This document shows, one piece after another, positions 17,350 through 23,126 of a stretch of 23,126 bases of DNA; the first letter of the stretch is position 1; each line of letters opens with the position of its first letter. The stretch comes from Chara braunii. Taxonomy: Eukaryota > Streptophyta > Charophyceae > Charales > Characeae. The translations under genes and the position numbers were made by a program. The stretch is taken from the NCBI GenBank assembly GCA_003427395.1, contig BFEA01000155.1, positions 1,421,019 through 1,444,144 of the forward strand. The letters run 5' to 3'. The notes under the pieces were generated by a model. That model saw only the letters and a program-made list of their open reading frames with translations, had not been told where the DNA came from and did no database searches.

Positions 17350-18606
17350 TTGAAAGCTCCTTAATTTGACTGCTGTTATATTGAGAACTTTGTTCCATGG
17401 GGAGAGGGGTGCGTTGTTGGGTGGTATGGTGAGGTGAGTTTCCCATCTATGGCTTATAATTTGCGAAACGGATGCGGATCTCAGTCTCAATGCATAACCC
17501 AACTTTGTGGTGTATTTTAAAATATTAGTGCGTTTTTCTAGTCCTAGTCTACCCGATTTCACTTTCCAAGCCCATTCGACTGGATCGATTTCTAGTTCTT
17601 CTATATTTGTTGTAGGTTTGTAGATACGATGTTCTTCTGTTTCTACTACCCTTATTTTTCTTACTGCTAGTTCTGGTAGGGCTATTTCCCCTGACGGGGT
17701 TCGGTTTAACAAGCTTGTGGTAGCTCCTGGTTCCTCTATTGGGTATATGTCGCAGATGAGCCAGGAATCCCTTGGTCCTTCCCGCTTACGAAATTGGTAG
17801 GTCGTGGTGGGGGTGGTTTCCATCTTTGTTGTTTCCCAATCTTCTGGGTTCCATTTGTATGGTCCTTTGAGTAGTTGGATCCATCCCTCTGGGACGAAAC
17901 TGAGGATGTTATTTAAGTTTTCCTGCAAGTTGTGGCAACCCTTTAGGGCTTCTCTCAGTTCCTTGACCGGTTTCCATCTGCCACACTCCTTAGTGTCCTG
18001 TTAGGGTCCATGGTATCCTCTTAGTGTCCAAAATGGATTGATTGCAAAAGAGGGGTTGCCTAAGCACCTCTTCTTTGCTCTTCGGTTCTCTCACCTTGGC
18101 TGGTAGGATCTCTCTCCAGGTTTTCATTAATTGCTTCCAAAAGTCTTGTTCCTGATCGTTTGCTTCTCCCTCTGGCTCTGCTTCTCGAGTTGTTCCCCTC
18201 ATAGCCCAGGATTTGGTCATTAGCCAGAAAAGGCCTCGCATGTTTTCCGGGGTTTTGTATTTTACTACCTCTTGTATCCTTCTTAGCCCTAAGTCTATCC
18301 ATGGGAGGTTCTCATTGGTTAATAGTTTGATAATCCATTTCGATTGCAGAGCCTTTATCTGTAGTTATGGGTCGAGTATTCCCAGACTGCCTTTTGTCTT
18401 CTTCTGTGTTACGTGCTTCCATGCCACTTTGGAGATGAAGTTAACTTTGGATAGGTTCCCTATCCAAAGATAGGCTGCTGCTTTTCTTCTCAATTGCGCT
18501 TTGAGGTGTTTCGGTGGACTCCAAATGGTTGTTGCGCACGACATCATTGAAAAATAGAGGCATTCAGTATCAATGTCCTGTCGAAGATTGATGTATATGT
18601 CTTTTA
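17350..18606 (-). pseudogene. LINE B ORF2 thumb-to-finger linker region
   Basis: Minus-strand coding remnants in order: SKVNFISKVAWKHVTQKK with YLWIG (thumb side, near 18450), ALQSKWIIKLLTNENLPW, EEVLRQPLFCN, KELREALKGCHNLQENLNN, DSWLICDIYPIEEPG and IDPVEWAW. Frames change near 18000, 18240 and 18350. A gap relative to LINE A near 18010 suggests a small internal deletion. Function of this linker in LINE ORF2 is poorly defined; here it serves mainly to prove kinship with LINE A. Confidence 0.75.
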
Positions 18607-19679
18607 TCAATAGCCCATTTTGGATATCATTTTACTCAATATTGTTGGGGCCATCGCCTGATTAAAGCCCTTCCTAGATACTTGGATTCCTAGAGGTCTT
18701 AGCGGTTCATTGCCTTGTGACCATGTCATTCCTTTCAGTGTGCTCTGAGGCGGCTCAATTTGAGGATCTGTGAGCCACCAACCCATTGTTTTCGGCCAGT
18801 TAATTTTCATTTCTGACGCGATTTGGAACACATGCATGGCTCTAATGAGTGCTTAGAATGAGGAATTTGATGCCCTTATAAGGATTGTAAGGTCATCTGC
18901 GAATAGGATGGACGTGGGTAGGGTAATTGGATGATGTCTGTCCTCCATCAGTCTTTCGATCGATGGGTCTTTCCTTAGGAAGGAAGCTACGACTTCCATA
19001 ATAAAGAGGAAAATTGGGGCTGCTAGTGGGTCTCCCTGTCTTATTGATCTGGACATACGGTATGGTTGCGAGAGATGGCCATTGACTTGCACACTTCCGT
19101 GGGCTTTTGAGTAAAGGATTTGTACCCATTTTCTGAAGTTTGGTCCTACTCCCATTTTTTCCATACTCCCATTTTTTCCATACTCTGTTGTAGGAAATTG
19201 TAGTTGACCTGGTCGTACGCCTTTTCAAAGTCAAAGAATAGGATGACTGCGTTCATTCTTTTGTCCTGGATGTATCGGACTGATTCATTTAGAGTCATTA
19301 CATTGTCTAGAATGAATCTACCTGGGATGAAGCGTGTTTGGTCTAGGTGAAAGCAGTTCCTAGTTTTTGTTCTTATCCTGTTCGCTAACAGTTTGGCTAA
19401 TATATTTTATGTTACCGGTAGTAAGGAAATTGGTCTGTAATTTATAATATTTGTTGGGTCGCCTTTCTTGTATAAGAGAGAGATTATCCCCGTACTATGT
19501 GAGATTCCTAGGTAACCATTGTTCCACGCCTCCTGTAGGAACTGAAAATATTTTGTGCCTAGTGCAGGCCAATTGGCAACCCAAAACTCTTTGGAGAGCC
19601 CGTCTTTGCCAGGGGTTTTGTTGGGCTTCATTGATTTCGGTGCTTCTAGGACTTCTTGCTCCGAGATAGGTGTGTCCAA
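18607..19679 (-). pseudogene. LINE B reverse transcriptase domain (FADD)
   Basis: From right to left: LEAPKSMKPNKTPGKDGLSK (RT0/1-like start), GIISLLYKKGD, NYRPISLLPVT, then in shifted frames LDQTRFIPGRFI, ILFFDFEKAYDQV (first catalytic Asp, 19203-19238), SIRQGDPLAAPIF and SILFADDLTIL with the FADD pair at 18892-18903. KINWPKTMGW and LGIQVSRKGF follow. This is the order of L1-type RT_nLTR domains. A 17-bp tandem duplication at 19148-19181 shifts the frame between the two catalytic aspartates, and a stop lies just after the FADD block. The enzyme would perform target-primed reverse transcription. Confidence 0.92.
19148..19181. repeat. 17-bp tandem duplication in LINE B RT
   Basis: ACTCCCATTTTTTCCAT occurs twice head to tail at 19148-19164 and 19165-19181. 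Seventeen is not a multiple of three, so it shifts the RT frame. It looks like replication slippage or a sequence error in a T-rich stretch. Confidence 0.9.
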
Positions 19680-20333
19680 TGATGAGGCTTGTTCTACTGT
19701 GATCGTTTTGTCTAGGTAGGATAGGAACTTGGTTCTAGCTTGTGAGGTCTATTGCCTTGAATAGTTGTGTTCCTTAGAGGTGTAGAGGGTTTGGAAGAAG
19801 GTTGCTGCAGCGGATAGCATTTGCTGTGGGTTGGAAGTTAAGACCCTGGTCTGTTTGCAGTTTATCTATGGTGGCGTTTCTGGCGTTTGTCTTAATTTTG
19901 CTAAAAAAGAATTTGTTCATTTTCTCCCCTTCTTCCCACTCTTTCACCCTTGCCCTCATCCTCAGACCTTTGTTTCTCCATACTTCCCATTCTGCCAATC
20001 CTTGTCTGGCTTCCTCGAATACCCCCTCGTAGAGGGGGCTTCCTGGGTGGCTAAGAAGGTTTTTTTGGGCTGTTCTCATTGCTTGTCTAAGTTCTTCTTC
20101 TCTGTTTTTTCTCTTAGAAGTTATTATTCTGGATGCTTTCGCTGTTGAGTCTGTTAGCGCTGCTACTAGATTTGTGGAGTTATGGTTAGTGTAGTCATGA
20201 TTGAGACAAACTGAGAGGACTGCTTCTCTCATCTCCGGAGTGTCTAGCAAGGAATTGTTGATTTTGAAAAAACTGCGTCCTCTGGATGGGGTTGTTCCTA
20301 ATTTGAGCAATAAGATTTGGCAATGTCCGCATC
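19680..20333 (-). pseudogene. LINE B ORF2, end of endonuclease to RT linker
   Basis: It begins with GHCQILLLKL, resembling the end of an apurinic-type endonuclease domain where SDH-x-P is usual. Then come GRSFFKINNSLLD, a helical charged linker (KRKNREEELRQAM; EEGEKMNKFFFSKIKTNA) and TANAI before RT. The Asp-His motif is altered to Gly-His. Homology stops near 20333, so the endonuclease catalytic domain and ORF1 are missing by 5' truncation. Confidence 0.8.
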
Positions 20334-21295
20334 CTGTGTGCTTCCTGGACTGTCTGTGAACCGATGTGGTGCGCGTGTGACCCACTGATTCCTAAGTGTG
20401 CTGGAATGGCCTGCGGGCATGAAACTAACCCGTGGTCGTGTGTGCTCGGGGTTACAGCGCGTAGAGTAGGGTAAAAGAGGCCCACGGAGGCCAACAGCAA
20501 GAAGAAGCGGGTAAGGTAGTTGAAAAAGACAAAAAGTTAATACCTTTGTGTACACCAAGGTAGTAGCCTAGACTTCGGGTAGACTTAGGGGTAGATACCA
20601 GATCGGCAGCCCTGAGTCTAGAGCCTGAAAAAGCCAGATACCAGATTGGAATGAGGTTCCCACCAAAAGTGAGGGGAACAGGTAGTCCTTGGAGGCCGTG
20701 CATCCTGGAAGTCACAGTGCGAAGAAGCACCAGTCCAGTATATGAAGAGAGGCAGTGAAGGCTTCTGCCTCATTCTCCTAGTTGCAAGCTGTGAGGCTGC
20801 TGGAGGCGCTCACCGGTTGGGTGAGGAGCTGGTTGGAGGAAGGAGGTGAAGCTTGGGTCCCTCCTCGGCTATGGTGGAGGTGACCAAGGTAGAGGTAGGG
20901 GAAGATATGGCTATGGTGGAAAAGTGAGAGAAAAGGAGGAAGGAGGAGGAGGAGGACGAAGAAGAAGAAGGAGAAGAAGGGAGCTTACCTTGGCTGTGGT
21001 GGTCTGCATCTTCATCTTTTTTGTTGGCGCTGCACCTGGAAGGCCCTGAGTGGGGTAGAACTTTGAAGGAAGACTCCGGTGGTGGAATGCGGGTAGTAGT
21101 GGGAGCCTTGCATTCTCCTTTCAACGCCCATGGTCCACCATAGCCACCAGCTTGACGAATAGTAGAAGAAGCTGTAGAATGGCTATGGTGGAGATCTTGA
21201 GTGGCCGGCAGTAAGGGGAGGATCCGGACATTGATTCTGGTTCACTTATTCATTGTTATTATTATTATTATTATTAAGATTTTGGGAGAGATGAG
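20333..21295 (+). repeat. LTR copy L (plus orientation), truncated solo LTR or fragment
   Basis: This segment is a diverged copy (about 70% by eye) of the reverse complement of 21465-22458. Shared landmarks in order: GGCCCACGG, GACAAAAA, CCAAAAG-GAGGGGAAC, CAGTATAT, TGAGGCTG, GCGGAGCTGG/GAGGAGCTGG, GGCTATGGTGG, CATCTTCATC, ACTCCGG and GGACATTGAT. It lacks about 60 bp matching the start of the other copy and begins where LINE B ends. No PBS or coding region follows it. Confidence 0.75.
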
Positions 21296-21464
21296 GAGGA
21301 GGGAGTTGGTGGCAAGATGAGGGAGGAGTGACATTGGTTCTTCCTTGTGTTCATCTTCTCTTTCTTCTTCCATTCTCCACTCTTCGTCATCCTTTGTTTA
21401 TTTCTCCCTCTAATCTCTTCCATTTCCGTTCCAATTGAGCAGCTTGTCTTTCTTTGAGTTCAAG
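21296..21464. other. Spacer between inverted LTR copies
   Basis: About 170 bp of pyrimidine-rich plus-strand sequence with no gene. On the minus strand a short frame (ELKERQAAQLERKWKRLEGE) overlaps the right edge, but no family is recognised. Confidence 0.5.
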
Positions 21465-22458
21465 CTCTATGAGATTACCAAGATCACAACAATAACAATA
21501 AAAGAATGGACCAGCATCAATGTCCAAGTCTCCCCCTTTTGTCGGCATCACCGGAAGTCACCTTTGACTATGTACACCTCCTGTTACTACTTGGTTGAGC
21601 ATCCAGCTATGGCGGCAGCTTCCAGGCCTAGCCCGGATGTTCGAAGGACAACACAAAGCTCTACTAGCCCTGGCACTTCCACCGTACATTACTTCCGGAG
21701 TACTATTGACTTCGCAACCCCATCCACGGACCTCCCGTGTGCACCGCCAACCGAGGGGATGAAGATGTCATCCACCAGATCCAAGGGAAGCTTCCTCCTT
21801 CACCCTCCTCCTCCTTCTTCATCTTCCTCCTTCCTTCTTTCTCCCCCACCATAGCCAAGGTAGGAGCCAACTCCACCTTCTTCCTCTTCCCAGCTCCGCG
21901 CCAGGGCGGGTGAGCACCCAACAGCCTCATGGCTTTGACCACACGAAGATAATGCGGAAGTCTATGCTGCCTTTCCTCATAATATACTGGGCCGCTGCTG
22001 CTTCACCCGATCACCTCCAAGTAGTGGTGGCCTCCAGGACCTATCGGTTCCCCTCCTTTTGGCCGGAACATCATTGCAGCATGGTATTCCCCCTGCAGGC
22101 TCTCGATTCAGACTCTTCTTGGCCGGTACCTTCCTCTGGCCCTACCCAATGTACCACTTTTTTGTCCTTTTCTGCCTACAATCTGCTGCTAGTTGATTGT
22201 GGCTACCGTGGGCCTGGTTTCCCCCTCTAAGCTGCCCGCTGCACAAGTCAATGCACGGTACCAAGTCCGTACCAGCCCGTGGGCCAAAACACACACAAAC
22301 TGCACACTCAGCTGCACACACATTCACACAGGCACTTGCATGGCCACACACGAACATGACACACAGACTCAAATAGCAGGAAACCAACAAGCACACAGAA
22401 CAGCGGCAAAAACTCAGCATGAGTTTCGCTGTCTGCAATTTTGCAGGTTATCACATCA
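21465..22458 (-). repeat. RE3 3' LTR (minus orientation)
   Basis: On the minus strand it starts TGATGTGATAACCTGC at 22458, immediately after a purine tract, and pol C-terminal coding sequence lies upstream. It runs about 1 kb leftward; the inner end is set by loss of similarity with copy L, so the exact terminus is uncertain. It includes an AC-rich stretch (22287-22360) and a GGA/GAA-rich block near 21780-21850 (read on the minus strand). Confidence 0.78.
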
Positions 22459-22469
22459 CCCCCCCCTTT
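22459..22469 (-). promoter_or_regulatory. RE3 polypurine tract
   Basis: On the minus strand AAAGGGGGGGG directly precedes TGATGTG, the LTR start. This is the standard plus-strand primer arrangement of LTR retrotransposons and fixes the orientation of RE3. Confidence 0.85.
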
Positions 22470-22683
22470 AAGACCAAGGTCCCTCCAAGTGACTAGACTC
22501 CATCCAAGTCCCCGCAAAATGCATCGTAGGTAGAGAACTGAAACAAGGCAATTATTTGTTCACATCGTGTAAGGCGCTCATAAGTGTTAGCCACACGAGG
22601 TGCAGACTTGATGAGAGTTTTGTGAGAGATCCGTAGAGTTCATCAAGTGGGTGATACATAAAATGTACTTATTCCTCTCTATC

Positions 22684-23090
22684 TCAACCCTTTCCTCTAT
22701 CAGCACAAATTCTATCAACTCTGAATTCGCCATCGATAGAGTGAGGGATCATAGGATCAAAGTCAGGGAAGGAAGTAGAAGCAGTATGACGATAGAGGTT
22801 AGAAGCATGAAAGACTGAATACATGCGCAGATGAGGAGGCACATCAACCACATAGGAAGGGTCGAAGTCCCCCCTTACGACTTTTAGAATTTGCCATGAG
22901 CTGTAGTACAATAGCAGCAACTTACGACATACACCTTCCTCATAAAAAAACTCAGACATCCGAACCAAAACAAGTGTTACATGCCCAGTTGGGTGATGTA
23001 CATATATAACCGAGGATCCGAAATGTGAAACGGTATTCACCAATTCGTGGTAGCTGAGGTAGATCCCAGGGCTCGATCCCTAGTTCCCCA
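22684..23090 (-). pseudogene. RE3 integrase C-terminal domain fragment
   Basis: Key segments are YYSSWQILKVV (equivalent to the GPF/GPW-I-L motif), DPSYVVDVPPHLRMYSVFH and ASNLY. These match the C-terminal strand pattern of Ty3/gypsy integrases (compare SYVIRIPGHLRTYPVFHPSKL in RE2). A TAG upstream at about 23087 ends the open stretch, so it is probably broken or a frame change occurs there. The catalytic core is outside the window. Confidence 0.85.
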
Positions 23091-23126
23091 ACTTACCTGT
23101 GTACAATACCTGCGTCAACTCGAAGA

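Larger units (their letters stand above)
16600..20333 (-). mobile_element. LINE B: 5'-truncated non-LTR retrotransposon
   Basis: A minus-strand LINE of about 3.7 kb, related to LINE A. ORF2 is followed leftward from about 20333 (end of the endonuclease region) through RT, a long linker and a zinc finger to about 16753. A short T-run at 16600-16606 may be the poly(A) tail. ORF1 and most of the endonuclease are absent. The 5' end abuts an LTR fragment at 20333. I found no convincing target-site duplication. Stops, frameshifts and a 17-bp tandem duplication make it inactive. Confidence 0.88.
22459..23126 (-). mobile_element. RE3: internal 3' end of a Ty3/gypsy element, continues past window
   Basis: It comprises the PPT, about 215 bp of mostly non-coding sequence (22470-22683) and integrase C-terminal coding. 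The rest of pol, gag and the 5' LTR lie beyond 23126. A short minus-strand stretch after the TGA-type end (REEYVHFMYHPLDEL, about 22640-22683) could be a decayed chromodomain, but this is weak. Confidence 0.75.

Noticed and set aside
20846-21124. Gly/Arg-rich or Ser-rich proteins encoded on either strand
   Set aside because: They arise from GGA/GAA-rich repeats within an LTR copy; the inverted partner does not conserve the frames.

Overview
This window looks like nuclear DNA from a land plant with a large, repeat-rich genome. The evidence is a plant-type tRNA-iMet primer binding site, Ty3/gypsy elements (one with a C-terminal chromodomain-like region), plant-style LINEs whose ORF2 ends in a C-X2-C-X9-H-X4-C zinc finger, and short TTTAGGG-type (CCCTAAA) motifs. 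I found no intact host gene, no tRNA or rRNA gene and no CRISPR array. I cannot name the species. The DNA is almost wall-to-wall broken retrotransposons, and almost every coding segment carries stops and frameshifts.

Layout, left to right. 1-71 is a (GA)n microsatellite. 577-796 holds a 93-bp segment present twice, separated by a Nextera mate-pair junction adapter (668-703); this is a library or assembly artefact. About 902-2356 is LINE A, a 5'-truncated LINE whose upstream half is inverted relative to its 3' half, with an imperfect flanking duplication of about 11-12 bp (891-901 / 2357-2368). 2369-3479 is unassigned and has one unrecognised 87-codon frame. About 3480-6647 is RE1, an old Ty3/gypsy pol remnant (protease edge, RT, stub of RNase H, integrase). 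It is interrupted at about 4773-5509 by a T-rich insert containing an imperfect tandem duplication of about 225 bp.

6648 to about 15602 is RE2, a nearly complete but dead chromodomain-type Ty3/gypsy element: 5' LTR (6648-7727), tRNA-iMet-like PBS (7731), leader of about 1.27 kb, gag with a CCHC knuckle, protease, RT, RNase H, integrase, chromodomain-like tail, polypurine tract, and a 3' LTR (from 14554) lacking its last ~37 bp. Its 5' LTR interrupts RE1, but RE1 does not resume on the other side. About 15603-16599 has no recognised gene and contains a diverged duplication of about 400 bp and CCCTAAA motifs.

About 16600-20333 (minus strand) is LINE B, related to LINE A: a 5'-truncated ORF2 with the reverse transcriptase (FADD catalytic motif) and zinc finger, broken by stops and a 17-bp tandem duplication. 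20333-21295 (plus) and 21465-22458 (minus) are two diverged copies of one LTR family arranged as a large inverted repeat. The right one is the 3' LTR of RE3, a minus-strand Ty3/gypsy element whose polypurine tract (22459-22469) and integrase C-terminus (22684 to about 23090) are visible and which runs out of the window at the right. No working pathway operates here; the interest lies in insertion history, rearrangement signatures and one sequencing artefact.
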